The position numbers were made by a program, and so were the translations under genes. Below are positions 1 through 11,034 of a stretch of DNA of 64,000 nucleotides, piece after piece. Source of the stretch: Basidiobolus meristosporus CBS 931.73. Taxonomy: Eukaryota > Basidiobolomycota > Basidiobolomycetes > Basidiobolales > Basidiobolaceae. The stretch lies in contig MCFE01000264.1 in NCBI GenBank assembly GCA_002104905.1, forward strand, positions 44,362 through 108,361, read 5' to 3'. Positions within the stretch are counted from its first letter, which is position 1. Each line of letters begins with the position of its first letter. The notes beneath the pieces are model-generated. The model was not told the origin of the DNA. It searched no databases and was given only the letters and a program-made list of their open reading frames with translations.

Positions 1-3000
1 ATCAGTCTCCATCTCACTGCAGTTAGCTTCCATAGATCACTGAGCTATCTGTAATACTTGAGCCACTTGGGATACAAGCAGACTGCTCGATCGCGTTTCA
101 GCAGCCTCATCGTGCATATTTGTGAAAATCTTGATTGCCACTCAACGCATGTAACATGATCATTTGACTCGGCCCATCACATGATCCAATCGTTACATCA
201 TGATTGCACAGGATACAGATCATTAGCTGGTATTATTAGAGCATTCTTCCCAAGATACAGTCGCATTGAACAATCCTCCTCCCCTCATTTCCTTGATTTA
301 GCTAGGCTCCAGACATTATAAATATGCCGTTCTTCGGTCACTGGATGGGGAGTCGTAATCAATGATGCGCGCAAAAAAGGAAAGCCCAGATCCATTCCGT
401 CGAATATGTTTATCCATCAGCATCTGTATCACCAGGTCTAGGTGATGCTTGAGAACGACAATTTGCTAAATTTCAGAGCCGAATATTGCTATTAGATTAC
501 TACACTAGCCGACCATCGATGATTCATGGCCCATATAAATGTGCAGCCAGTTTATTAATGCGCTTGCAGGGTTCTCGATTGCTTGGATGATACAACGGAA
601 TGCTCAGCGTATGGGTGGAATCCAACATTCAGATGCTGGGAAACCTTAATGAAGGATGAAACCTAAATTTACTACACTTACCCTAGTGCGCAGACATTAT
701 ACCAAATCCACACCTGACGTAATGCCCCTACGATCCTCCTGTCCCATGTCACTGCATCTTTTTGATGCTGAAAATTTTGGTTCAAGCACTGATCGCATCC
801 GATTGTATCTTTGGGCAGATCTGCCAATTGCCATTTGGTTGGAGTGCTTGATCGTTTGGCCACGCGATTGTTCCTTCGGGAAGAGCTATTGTTGCAATAT
901 AAGCGAGCCAGACACGTCCACCAAATGCCTGGTAATCGGATGTTTTCATGGGCGATGGCTTGCTGGCGATTGCGTAGCTAGCCGAGGATATCTCGAGCCT
1001 CCACCCCTAGATGCTGCCCCGAAATAGCCCCGTATATTCTAAATAGAGTTTGACGTTATACGCGGTTGCCACTTCTTGGACCAGATAGTGCATCATTTGA
1101 CTGCACGATGCACGCAGCGATCATCTGGATATCATTAAAATCAATCTATCTCGGGGATGCATGTGTCCAGCCAATTCAGCTAAAAGCATTCGCTGGTTAA
1201 GGCGGTTAATCAGAATCTTTGGTATCTACTGAAATACAATGGCGCGCGGTAAATCCACAGCTGGTGTATAAGATCATATAAGATCATCACGCAGCATTAT
1301 CGAGCGGTTGAGTATCACAGCATTGGCCGACTCTCGCCTACCTATATATTCATATTAGGCCTTCAGCAGGAATATTCCACTGGCACCCCAATGGATAAAG
1401 CAAGACAGTTCATGACAGAGTATCAGAAGATCCCAGGCCAGTCGGGTTATGATGATGCTGTTACGCAAACAGATACTATAGCAACCAATCGATCCTTGAG
1501 TTTGAACAATTCGGACAAAACTGGTTCTCGATCCAACTATGGAAGGTTCATTTCAAATCACTGCTGGTGATCTGGATCTTTCGTTGCACGAACTCCGAGC
1601 AACCCCTAAACGATGCATGCTTTTAACGAGTACTTAATCAGGCCACCATTACTTTGATTGCCGTACAGAATCGCGGGCCACTATGCTCCAAATCTGACAA
1701 CGTCATCAACAAGAGTCGATTAGTTCTTCAGTCACTGTCTAGCCATTCTCTTGGTTATGCTTCAGCCTAGATGCAGTTTAAGAGTTTTAAGTGCACACTG
1801 ATTTACCCCAAAGCCTGAGTTTACTCCTCGAAGGAAACGTTGCACGGTTTCAATCTCAATGCACAGCTGGGAGGGTTAGGCACCACCAGATTAGCATACA
1901 CAATGGCCGTTCGCCAGCTACCAGTCTGCGTTTTGTGGGCAAAAGTGTGAATATCATAGTGAATTCGACGGTGCCTGATGTTACAATTATGAATACAGCC
2001 CTTGACATAGGGAATATCTGAGTCGGAGTGTGGTGTCAGATAGGCCACAAATGCTTTTTCTGATAGCTGATCAGATGGTTGGAATCAATTTCATTGCTAA
2101 ATTAGAGGCCTTGTGGCCCAGTGTCCCAAGCCAACCTCTTAATACATCACTTGACGCTCGGCAAGAGTTGTGCATGTGTTATACAACACCCAAACCACTT
2201 TGTTGTAGGGTCTCCAAGCATGTTCACAGTTTGTATGGCCTCCTGGAGCTGATCAAATGCTGATGAACTTCCAATGATAACCAATACAAGAAGCACGTCA
2301 CTTGGTGCTGAGAGCGATCACGTTTTCGGAGGGTATCTAATCATAATTTACTCGCCCACGTTGAGTTGGCGACTTATAAGGGTCAAGATATACCTGCTGA
2401 GGAATCGGGCTGCTGATTTTGGGATACCACTTCATTATCGCCTGGCTCTCAATTTATTTCCGGTGGGCGAGTTGTGCTTTACTTGAGCTTGACAGAGTCT
2501 AGGCTCGAAAAGGTTGTTTACTGTTTTTTGCATATATGCTTAATTGCGTAACCCACATGCAATTCCCATTGGAACGTTACAGAACGAAATGGAAGAAATT
2601 AAGCATTTTACGTCCACATCACTAGGATTCGGCAAGTATGCTCGAGATGGCCGTTGATTCCCCTGTCGCCTCGATGAAGACCAGGCCAGTTGAGGTTCTT
2701 GTGGCCCAGCTGCATACTCATCTATCTTGCAGAATGGTATTTGCTTGTAGGAACTAGCATTTCTTCCTATTGGCTTGATGGGGATGATCGGTACTCACTA
2801 TCAGACATTCGTATCTGCCATCATACAAGGGAGCAATGTTTTTGCCTTTTCTAAATGCCTGGTCATCAAAATCAGCTTGGAACAACAATTATCGCCATTC
2901 GCCGATATCGTGCATTCTCGTGTGCAAGCATTCGATATATGGATTTTGACACTGATGATCTCCTGTTTCGTCACCCTTGGTAGCCTATCGCGATCGTTTG

Positions 3001-3298
3001 GATTGTTCTGTCTAGGTACTTACGCCATGAGGTAATAGGATAATAAATCAAGTAAAATCAACCAGATTTTGGCTGAGTGGAAAGGATATTGACCAGATGG
3101 ATCCTTTTGTACGGTATTTCTCAATTGGGATTCAAAGCTATGGTCTGGCTCAATCCAAGGAAATCTGTCGAATCAATGCTGATTTTCGGATTGGATTGAC
3201 CGGGATTTGTACTATAGGTTATCACTCGCATCTTGTATAAGATTCTATAGAAATCGAACGTGCGGAATCATTGGCTGTTTTTTTCTGAGCGTTGAATG
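1..3298. other. Gene-poor host flank, no recognised gene
   Basis: No open frame exceeds about 125 codons, and none of the short frames on either strand resembles a family I recognise. Base composition is balanced and CpG is common (22 CpG in the first 600 bases by direct count), unlike the repeat-rich part after 9,500. None of the repeat families found further right occurs here. It could be intergenic DNA, or a decayed or many-intron gene that cannot be assembled by eye. Confidence 0.5.
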
Positions 3299-3306
3299 TT
3301 TTAAAT
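3299..3306 (+). promoter_or_regulatory. TATA-like box upstream of phosphoglycerate mutase
   Basis: TTTAAATA lies about 82 bases before the ATG at 3388. The interval between contains a pyrimidine-rich tract (TTTCTTATTCTTCATTC) typical of strongly transcribed fungal genes. The assignment rests only on sequence and spacing. Confidence 0.35.
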
Positions 3307-3387
3307 AGAGGTGTCATCCGCTCCTTTGAATCTTCGTCAATCCACTAGAATTTCTTATTCTTCATTCAAGTGATTCACTAGTTAGCC

Positions 3388-4920
3388 ATGGTCCAACCCA
3401 GAGAAAAGGTCTGCCTCGTTGTTATCGATGGTTGGGGTATCTCCCCCGAAGAGTCCCCCAAGGGTGATGCTATCCGCAACGCCGAAACTCCCGTCATGTC
3501 CCACTTCGAAAAGGACTACCCATGGACTCCCATTGCCGCTCACGGTTTGTCCGTCGGTCTTCCCGATGGTTTGATGGGCAACTCCGAAGTTGGTCACTTG
3601 AACATTGGTGCCGGTCGTGTTGTCTACCAAGACATCGTCAGAATTGACTTGACCTTGGAGCGCAAGGAATTCATCAAGACCCCCAACATTGCCAAGTCCT
3701 TCGAAACCGCCAAGAACGGTAACGGTAGACTCCACTTCCTCGGTCTTGTCTCCGATGGTGGTGTCCACTCCCACATCAAGCACTTGTTCGGTCTTGTTGA
3801 AGCCGCCAAGGAGTACGGTGTTCCCGAAGTTTACATTCACTTCTTCGGTGATGGTCGTGACACTGCCCCCAAGTCTGCCACCAAGTACATGAAGGAACTT
3901 CTTGAATTCTTGGCCAAGGAGAACTACGGTAGCGTTGCCACCGTTTGCGGTCGTTACTACGCTATGGACCGTGACAAGCGTTGGGAACGTATCCAACTTG
4001 CCTTCGATGGCCTTGTCAGCGGCAAGGGCGAGAAGACCGATGATGTCCTCAAGACCATTGAGGAGAGATATGCTCAAAACGAAACCGATGAGTTCCTCAA
4101 GCCCATCATTGCTAACGAGAACGGTCTCATCAAGGATGACGATACCCTCTTCTTCTTCGATTACCGTTCCGACCGTATGCGTGAAATCACCCAGGCTTTC
4201 GGTATCCAACCCACTCCTTTCGACTCTGTTGTCCCCAAGAACTTGAAGATCTTCACCATGACCCAATACAAGGCTGACTATCCCTTCGAGGTTGCCTTCC
4301 CTGCCCAAACCATGGACAACGTTTTGGCTGAATGGCTCGCCGCCAAGAAGATTCCTCAATGCCACATTGCTGAAACCGAGAAGTACGCCCACGTTACTTT
4401 CTTCTTCAACGGTGGTTGCGAAACCCAATTCGAACTTGAGGAGCGTCGCTTGATCCCCTCCCCTCGTGTTGCCACTTATGACTTGAAGCCTGAGATGAGC
4501 GCCAGAGGTGTCGGTGAGAAGGTTGCCGAGGAGATTGCCACCGAGAAGTTCCCCTTCGTCATGTGCAACTTCGCTCCTCCCGATATGGTTGGCCACACTG
4601 GTGTGTATGAGGCTGCCGTCAAGGGTGTTCAAGCCACTGATGAGGCCATTGGTATCATCTATGAAGCCTGCAAGAAGCACGGTTACATTCTCTTCATTAC
4701 CGCTGACCACGGTAACGCCGAGAAGATGATCTCTGAGGAGGGTGGACCATACACCGCCCACACCTGCGCCCCCGTTCCTTTCACCATGACCAGCAACAAG
4801 TACAAGTTCGTCAAGGAACAAGGTGCTCTCTGTGACGTCGCTCCTACCATCCTTCGTGTCATGGGTCTTGATGTCCCCGCCGACATGACTGGCAAGTCTC
4901 TTCTTGATGAATCTGCTTAA
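3388..4920 (+). CDS. gpmI: 2,3-bisphosphoglycerate-independent phosphoglycerate mutase
   Basis: This 510-residue intronless enzyme interconverts 3-phosphoglycerate and 2-phosphoglycerate in cytosolic glycolysis and gluconeogenesis, using two metal ions and a phosphoserine intermediate. Seen in the sequence: N-terminal metal motif VVIDGWG with Asp14; catalytic serine loop MGNSEVGHLNIG with Ser66; phosphotransferase-domain motifs HFFGDGRDT, GRYYAMDRD and FFFDYRSDRMR; then PPDMVGHTG (Asp399, His403) and TADHGNAEKM (Asp440, His441), which complete the alkaline-phosphatase-type metal site. The length is the usual ~510 residues, so the gene is complete. The ATG at 3388 precedes the first conserved block by only ten residues, which fits the family. 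Codon use strongly favours C-ending codons, suggesting high expression, and as a by-product leaves the complementary strand open over the whole gene. It is unrelated to cofactor-dependent mutases of the yeast GPM1 type. Confidence 0.97.
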   Translation: MVQPREKVCLVVIDGWGISPEESPKGDAIRNAETPVMSHFEKDYPWTPIAAHGLSVGLPDGLMGNSEVGHLNIGAGRVVYQDIVRIDLTLERKEFIKTPNIAKSFETAKNGNGRLHFLGLVSDGGVHSHIKHLFGLVEAAKEYGVPEVYIHFFGDGRDTAPKSATKYMKELLEFLAKENYGSVATVCGRYYAMDRDKRWERIQLAFDGLVSGKGEKTDDVLKTIEERYAQNETDEFLKPIIANENGLIKDDDTLFFFDYRSDRMREITQAFGIQPTPFDSVVPKNLKIFTMTQYKADYPFEVAFPAQTMDNVLAEWLAAKKIPQCHIAETEKYAHVTFFFNGGCETQFELEERRLIPSPRVATYDLKPEMSARGVGEKVAEEIATEKFPFVMCNFAPPDMVGHTGVYEAAVKGVQATDEAIGIIYEACKKHGYILFITADHGNAEKMISEEGGPYTAHTCAPVPFTMTSNKYKFVKEQGALCDVAPTILRVMGLDVPADMTGKSLLDESA

Positions 4921-4997
4921 ATGTAGGCAATTCACCTTAGATTATATAATGAATATAAACCTCGATGTAAATCCTGTTTCTAAAATAATTCAGTGAA

Positions 4998-5003
4998 AAT
5001 AAA
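4998..5003 (+). terminator. Polyadenylation signal of phosphoglycerate mutase
   Basis: AATAAA lies 78 bases after the TAA stop of the mutase, in an AT-rich stretch. This is a plausible 3'-end signal; cleavage would fall shortly downstream. Confidence 0.5.
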
Positions 5004-6968
5004 GTACAATTATGTATACATAAACTCTGGAAACGTCATCTCACAGGATGCCCAATTGCAGAACAATGCCATTGCATGAATGGGTAGGCGCATTCAGTTA
5101 GGGAGGTCGAAATTTCCTCGAATTGGGAACCCGAGGTTGCTTGGTCAACGGTAAGATTTTAGGAAGCTCATTGGCCCATTGCCCAACACCGAATCTTCAT
5201 AGTTCTACCAAATGGGTTTCAATCGGTTCATGCAGCTCCGTATTGAACAAGATCATGGGAATGGATAATTTGTGCCATGTCATTATCCAACTTGAGCGCC
5301 TAGACAGTATCGGTAATGGTATCTAGAGCAAGGGCTGCTGTAAGCATGGCCTTCAAGCCAGACCAGTTTGTCCCAAAAAACCCACTCATGGGGGAGTTGC
5401 TTGTGATTGCGCTCTGGAATCGCCAAGCTGATTGAACATCAGGGGGGTGATCCCACTTGATTGAAGTACCTTTTGTGTACCCCGGTACCAAAAGAATTGA
5501 GCTCGGCTGTACATTTTTCAATCAGATCAAACGAAGTATGAGCTGGTTGTCAATGATACATGAGTCAGGTACTGGTGATGTTACTCGACACACTCAACAG
5601 GATTAATCTATATATCCATTGGGGTTTGGGTGCAACATGCATGGATATTTCATTAACAAAGATGAAAGGTCAACACAATGACATCATTGGGGTATCTGTT
5701 AAACCAAACATGGCTTTCACGTCGAGTCTGACTTTATGCTCATTGATCCAGACTGCCTGCACGGGAAGATGGCCCCTTCTCGCACCCATGATGTACATGT
5801 ATCCCTAACAACAGGCTCTAATTCGCATTAGGCAGCCGACAACTTGCGACTCTACCTCGGTTATAGACTATAGCATTAGGATGGGTGGCATTCCCTCATT
5901 AGGGGTGCCATGGTTGATGGTCAGGGGTGCGAGCCATCACACTTGAGATGGCTTTACCAACAGAGTTGAGGGCTGTACATTTCCAAATGAGTTCGGAGTG
6001 GGCCTGATTTGGCAAGAGCCGGCGTTTTCCTGAAAAGGAGACAGCTGGGCTTCAGGCGATATGGCGAAGTGTGTGGGCTCACCCTTCACACGTTCTAATA
6101 GCATACTGCATGATGCTACCAAGATGTTGTCAACAGCTCATAGTAGCTTTGTCACGATGTTCGGCTCACTCAATGCGAGTACGATTGGTTTGATCTCATT
6201 TGGTGGTGTTCAGCCTAGGCCGTGGCAAGTCCATTCCCCGGCTTTATCGATACTGGCGGGGTCGCAGTAATCTACTTTGTCAAGCCAAGGGATGGGCCAC
6301 TGGGTGATTTCCAACAATCGTATATACTGAGCCTCAGGATTTTCCCTTCCAAAATGGGTAACGGATTGTTTTGGCGAATTTTCACCAGTGAGCCAATCTT
6401 ACGCGCTCATGTGGATTGTCGTTAAATTAACTGCTATTATTACGAGCAACAGCGGCATGAATCGCCCTTCCTCACGGTGCACCTGAATTAAAATCGACCA
6501 AGCGTGTCCTTTTTGGATTCCAATCGTGATGGCTGTGGCACACACAAAATTAAGCACGCATGGTTTGAAGTGGAATGCACCGTGGCCTGCTCCATGGTGG
6601 CAGTACGCAAATAGAAACGCGCCACCCATTGGTTCCAGTCCTCACCAACAAGTCGTATGGAGACCGAACATCTGTGATATGAAGAGTGGCGCATCCTGTG
6701 GCAAATCCAAAGATGGATATTGTTGGCAGAATTTCATATAGTTGCCACCCAAGTAGATCAGCTCCGTCCGATTAACCTCCAGACGGTTCGCAAACTCATT
6801 AGAGATCAAATGGCTGATTGACCTCGCTAAATGAATCTGTAGCAATAAGCGTAGCTAACGAAAGCCGCCTTTCCTTTTTCCTCTTGTTTAATTTATTCTC
6901 GTCTACATGAAGCGGTAATGAAATCGAGTCCCGGCGAGTATACTTCATGGAAGCGCCAAACGTCGAGG
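5004..6968. other. Intergenic region without recognisable gene
   Basis: Only short frames occur, on both strands. On the minus strand two frames (about 5300-5521 and 5937-6122) share the small motif NVQPS followed by (S/T)(I/L)L, but neither begins with a convincing ATG or resembles a known family. They may be remnants of a decayed gene or chance. CpG content is host-like and no repeat family from the right part of the window occurs here. Confidence 0.4.
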
Positions 6969-6976
6969 TATAAAAG
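6969..6976 (+). promoter_or_regulatory. TATA box of the chitinase gene
   Basis: TATAAAAG lies 58 bases before the ATG at 7027. It places transcription start near 7,000, which rules out an upstream in-frame TTG at 6979 as the start and supports the ATG that opens a signal peptide. Confidence 0.6.
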
Positions 6977-7026
6977 AGTTGTGCCATTCGACCCTCTCAC
7001 TAGACCCATACCACCCTCAACAAAAC

Positions 7027-8846
7027 ATGATAGTTCCTCGTTTGCTTGCTGTGCCGAGTTTTTTGGCCGGAATTCACATGGTTTCGGCGTTCGACGAAAA
7101 GTGCGATACGAATTTCGTCACATACTGGGGACAGAACTCCTTTGGTATTGCCAATGCCGATAGAGGCAAATGGGAGAGGTCTCTGGGTTCCTACTGCAAT
7201 GACGATTCTCTAGACGTGATTAATCTAAGCTTCATGAATATTTTCAATGCGGGAACACCATCTCCGCCCGTGATCAATCTCTCCTTTCATTGTGAGAGCA
7301 ATCCCTTCCCTGGGACTTCGCTCTTTAGTTGTCCGGACATCGGGAAGGACATCGAGTACTGCCAGTCGAAAGGGAAAAAGATCATCATATCTCTCGGCGG
7401 TGCTACCGGCTCATATGGATTCAACAACGACGCTGATGCGATCGGGTTTGCTCAAACAGTTTGGGATCGATTCCTTGGTGGCTCCTCGAATGAGCGCCCT
7501 TTCGGCGAAGCCAAACTAGACGGGATTGATCTTGATATCGAGGGAGGAAGTGGCAATGGATATAGTGCCTTTATCAAGGCCCTCCGCGAACTATACGACA
7601 AGGATGCCAGCAAAAAGTACTACATCACGGGGGCGCCGCAATGTCCTTTCCCCGACATATTCTTGGGTCCTGCGCTAAACGATGCCTGGTTCGATATGGT
7701 ATTTGTTCAATTCTACAACAACTACTGCTCGGTCAGCAACCCTGGCCAATTTAATTTCGGTGACTGGGATACCTGGGCCACCACGAAGTCCATCAACAAA
7801 GACGTGAAGATCTACCTTGGTGTTCCGGGTGCCCAAACTGCCGCCAGTATGGGATATCTGCCGGCTTCTCAACTTGAGCCAATTATCGACGACATCCGAG
7901 CAAAATATCCCTCCTTCGGCGGTGTGATGGCCTGGGACGCTTCCTCTTCGGATATGAACGTGGAGAATGGGGCTAGTTTCGCCCAATTAATCAAGGGCAA
8001 GTTAAAAGCCTCTCCCAAATGTGGGGGTCAACCCGGCCCAAGCTCTCAGAAACCAGCCACATCTGCCGATCAGTCAACCAGTCCCTCGTTATCATCTAGT
8101 TCTACGACAGAGCAATCCTCCAAGCCGTCACCTAGCACCTCCACAACTCAAGCTTCCGAACCATCGCCAGTAGCAACCGCACCGAGCCAGGAGTGCCCTG
8201 TTGAAGGAGCTCCATGTTCAGAAAACGAAACCGGCTGCAATGGATACAACTATGCTTCATGTTTGAATGGTAAGTAACGTTTAATTTGGCCGGCAATGTT
8301 GAGCGCGTATTGAGTTATTCTACACGTATAGGCCAATGGATACTGCGCCCATGTAGTACAGATCAATCACTCTACTGTGCAAAAGGCAGCTCTGGCGTCT
8401 ATTGTGACTGGGCGGCTGGGAAAAATGTTCAATCGTGCGGGGCGCCTAATGGCTTGATCCGCAGACGATTCGTTGCTGAGGAGGCCCAAGTCCAAGCCAA
8501 AGAGAACAGAAACATCATGATTGATTTTGTGGAGGACGCGGCTGATGCCTCTGAGAAGGAGTTTATCACTCTATTACGAATTCGCAGCACAACAAACTCC
8601 CCAATCTCGAATGCCTGGCAGGTCAAGTTCGCCATCCCTGAGAACGAGGTCGTCACCAGGATCAGTCGCGGACAGTATACCCAGGATGGCTCGATGGTGA
8701 CATTAAAGAGCAACCCCTCCGAGGAATCCGATCAAAACATGGCCATCCTGATTGTGGTCAGGGGAAATATCATTTCACAGCCTCGCCCAATCCTCAACAA
8801 CAACCGACCAGGCCAGGCACAGTTTGAAGATCTCGGATCAGTCTAG
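7027..8846 (+). CDS. Secreted GH18 chitinase with CBM19-like module (exons 7027-8269 and 8332-8846)
   Basis: The predicted 585-residue protein hydrolyses beta-1,4 linkages of chitin outside the cell or in the wall. Residues 1-21 (MIVPRLLAVPSFLAGIHMVSA) form a signal peptide. The GH18 class III/plant-type domain follows (about 24-320): TYWGQN strand, ISLGGATGSYGF, and the catalytic DxxDxDxE motif as DGIDLDIE at 165-172 with Glu172 as acid/base. A Ser/Thr/Pro-rich linker (about 340-395) leads to a Cys-rich segment CPVEGAPCSENETGCNGYNYASC...GQW that looks like CBM19, split by the intron. The last ~110 residues form a further beta-rich domain, containing TNSPISNAWQVKFAIP, that I cannot name; similar tails occur on some zygomycete chitinases as far as I recall. 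Likely roles are wall remodelling or nutrition. Confidence 0.92.
8270..8331 (+). other. Spliceosomal intron in the chitinase gene (62 nt)
   Basis: The donor GTAAGT follows codon fragment G of the glycine in CLNG, and the acceptor is TATAG at 8327-8331. Splicing restores the frame as N-G-Q-W and joins the two halves of the CBM19-like module, while the unspliced frame stops at TAA within nine bases. This is phase 1 and has the short length typical of fungi. Confidence 0.9.
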
Positions 8847-8957
8847 TGACCGAGTCAAGTGCCACCGAAGTCCCTCAAGGGTATCGCCCTGCACTATACC
8901 TCTGTTACCCCTCCCATAGTTTTGGAGTTTTTTAATTGTTGGTCTCTAATGTATACT

Positions 8958-8963
8958 AATAAA
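8958..8963 (+). terminator. Polyadenylation signal of the chitinase gene
   Basis: AATAAA lies 111 bases after the TAG stop in an AT-rich segment, a plausible cleavage/polyadenylation signal. Confidence 0.5.
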
Positions 8964-9524
8964 TATCTGCCCTATACGTTTTAAACGTCTGTTCCCAGTT
9001 TTTCACGTGAACCTCAACGACGGCCGGGTTTTTGGTTTCTCCGCATTCAAACAGCATTCTACCAGATAGCTGTGTGCCAACATCTTTCGGTAGGATTGGT
9101 GTGAGTCAATGCCTCAATCATCACTAAGGAGCCATAGAGAGTGAAATGAGTATAATTCAGATGAGGAGGGTTCGCCAGCATCGATCTCAAACTCCAATTT
9201 ACCCTGCGATGGCCCAAGCAATTGCAATGAATGCTATGCCAATCCAAGATCCTAAATTCGAAATTCTAATCGAGTCGGTACGTCTCTCCCAGCTCCCCAA
9301 GGGTTGGAGTTCGTTAGTGTCGACGAACCTAATCAAATTTACAAAGGCTGATGCAACCGATCCACTTTCAAGACGGTCCATCGTTGGGTGCTGGATATGT
9401 TGCAATTAGTTAGTAAGCCACCCGATTAGTACAACTAGATTATGCTTGTGCAATTGATTGGTCTTTAATGCAGTCAAAATATCTTTCACTTCCTCAAAAA
9501 TTCCTTGACTTACACACATACATA
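8964..9524. other. Host intergenic sequence before the repeat block, with a doubtful exon
   Basis: This is the last host-like, CpG-containing stretch. A plus-strand frame at about 9146-9409 reads ...AIAMNAMPIQDPKFEIL and contains a possible donor GTACGT at 9278. A minus-strand frame overlaps it. Neither matches a family I know, and the repeat block that follows could have removed the rest of a gene. I record it as unsupported rather than as a CDS. Confidence 0.35.
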
Positions 9525-9929
9525 CATACTCACCTAACTTGGTCACTTGGGTCATAGTCTAGAATCATGGAGAATTGTGGCCAAATTCCTTGTTGGGATT
9601 TACTTGGAATATTTTGTACAAAACATCAGGTACCCAGAACATGAAAAATGTTGAAGTTGCCCAAACAGCCCCAAACTTTGTAGACATGCTTTTGGGACAT
9701 TCCTAAACATGGTCTATGGGTTTGCTCTGCCCAGACCATACAAAAGTATAAATATTACTTTTACACTCAATGTCTTATTAAGTGAAAACCACAAAATATA
9801 CTTGTTTTTCCCAATCACCTCCTATAGCTCCAAGCTCTTAGAGCAGGCTAAGAGTCACATGCTGTTACTCTTGGGAATATCTGCTGCTGGTATTACTGGA
9901 GCTGTTTCCTTTGCTGTAATTAGGATGGA
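9525..9929 (+). repeat. Decayed copia LTR plus start of gag (relic L1)
   Basis: About 320 bases (9525-9845) align with the family LTR in plus orientation: CTCACCTAACTTGGTCACTT, CAGGTACCCAGAACATGAAAA, AAAGTATAAATATTACTTTT. They end at GAGCA, followed by a degenerate primer-binding site (GGCTAAGAGTCAC) and the first ~70 bases of gag up to 9929. There the relic is cut by the next LTR. The start is blurred by divergence. Confidence 0.75.
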
Positions 9930-9932
9930 AGT

Positions 9933-10275
9933 TGTTGTAACAGTTTTGGAGATAGTGGAAGTAATTGGGAGTGCAAGTAGATTATGTGGTTTTCACTTAG
10001 CAACTTACTGAATGTAAAAGTGATACTTATACTTTTACATGGTCTTGGAAAAACAAACATGTAAAATATGCTCAGAAAGGTCCCAAGAGCATGTGAGTAA
10101 TGTTTGGGGTTCTTGGGATTACTCTGAAATTTCATGTTCTGAGTCCCTGCAATTTAGTGAAAATACTCTGAGCAAATCCCACCAGGGAACTAGGTTAGAA
10201 TTTGTGAAGATTTGTAGGTAGTGATCTATGTGACTAAGTTAGGTGCATTCTTGATTATCTTATAAAAATGTAGTA
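9933..10275 (-). repeat. Copia LTR relic L2, minus orientation
   Basis: It begins TGTTGTAACAGTTTTGGAG, a diverged form of the family LTR terminus, and matches the LTR through GTGACTAAGTTAGGTG near 10,245. After that its end is replaced by unrelated AT-rich sequence. Confidence 0.75.
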
Positions 10276-10285
10276 GGGGATTTCT

Positions 10286-10675
10286 TGTTGTAAAAGTCCT
10301 GGAGATATTAGAAGTGATTGGGAGAACATATAGAATATATAGATTTCACTCAATGATATAGTGAATGAAGCAAAATATTTGTACTTTTACATGGTCTTGG
10401 CATGAAAGACATGCAGAATAGGCTTAGAAAGGCTCCAAGAACATTTGTGCAAAGTTTAGGGCAGTTTGAGAAACTTTGAGAATTTTCATATTCTGGGTAC
10501 CTGCTATTTTTGTTGGAGTATTCCAAGTAAAATCCAACAAGGAATTTGATTAGTATTCTCTAAGATTTGTAGGTAATGATTTAAGTAACTAGTTCAGGAA
10601 AACATGTGGGTAGAATTACCAATTTTTACAACATTGCCACTGATTTAATTGTTCTTACTGAATAGTCCTAATTTT
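10286..10675 (-). repeat. Older copia 3' LTR (L3) with 42-bp pol/PPT remnant
   Basis: A full-length 348-bp LTR (10286-10633) with TGTTGT...ACAACA ends is followed by 42 bases that match the polypurine tract and last codons of the family pol gene (compare 11024-11065). The older element is then interrupted exactly where copy A begins. It is clearly more diverged from the family than copies A-C. Confidence 0.8.
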
Positions 10676-11023
10676 TGTTGTAAGAGTCTTGGAGATATTG
10701 GAAGTGATTTGGAGAACAAGTAGATTATGTGGTTTTCACTTAATGATTTATTGAATGTAAAAGTAGTATTTATACTTTTACCTAGTCTTGGCATTAAAAC
10801 ATGTAGAATAGGTTAAGGAAGGTCCCAAGAGCATGTGTGCAAAGTTTGGGGCTGATTGGACAACTTTGAGAATTTTCATGTTCTGGATACCTGGCATTTT
10901 GGTGAAAATATTCTAAGTAAATCCCAACAAGGAATTTGGTCAGTATTCTCTAGGATTTGAAGGTGATGATCTAAGTGACTAAGTTAGGTGAATATTTAGG
11001 TGGAAATACAAACTTTTACAACA
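10676..11023 (-). repeat. 3' LTR of copia A
   Basis: 348 bp, TGTTGT...ACAACA inverted ends. It differs from the 5' LTR by a handful of substitutions and one indel, for example AAACTTTTACAACA here versus AAATTTTTACAACA there. The 3' LTR would supply the polyadenylation region (AATAAA within the LTR). Confidence 0.93.
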
Positions 11024-11034
11024 CTCCCACTCAG

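Noticed and set aside
3382-4935. A 517-codon open frame antisense to phosphoglycerate mutase
   Set aside because: It mirrors the mutase exactly. Strong bias for C-ending codons in the sense gene leaves no stops on the other strand, and the antisense protein has low-complexity Gly/Leu/Val composition without family motifs.
6979-7026. N-terminal extension of the chitinase from an upstream in-frame TTG
   Set aside because: It starts at TTG only 3 bases after the TATA box and would bury the signal peptide; the ATG at 7027 gives a normal secretion signal.
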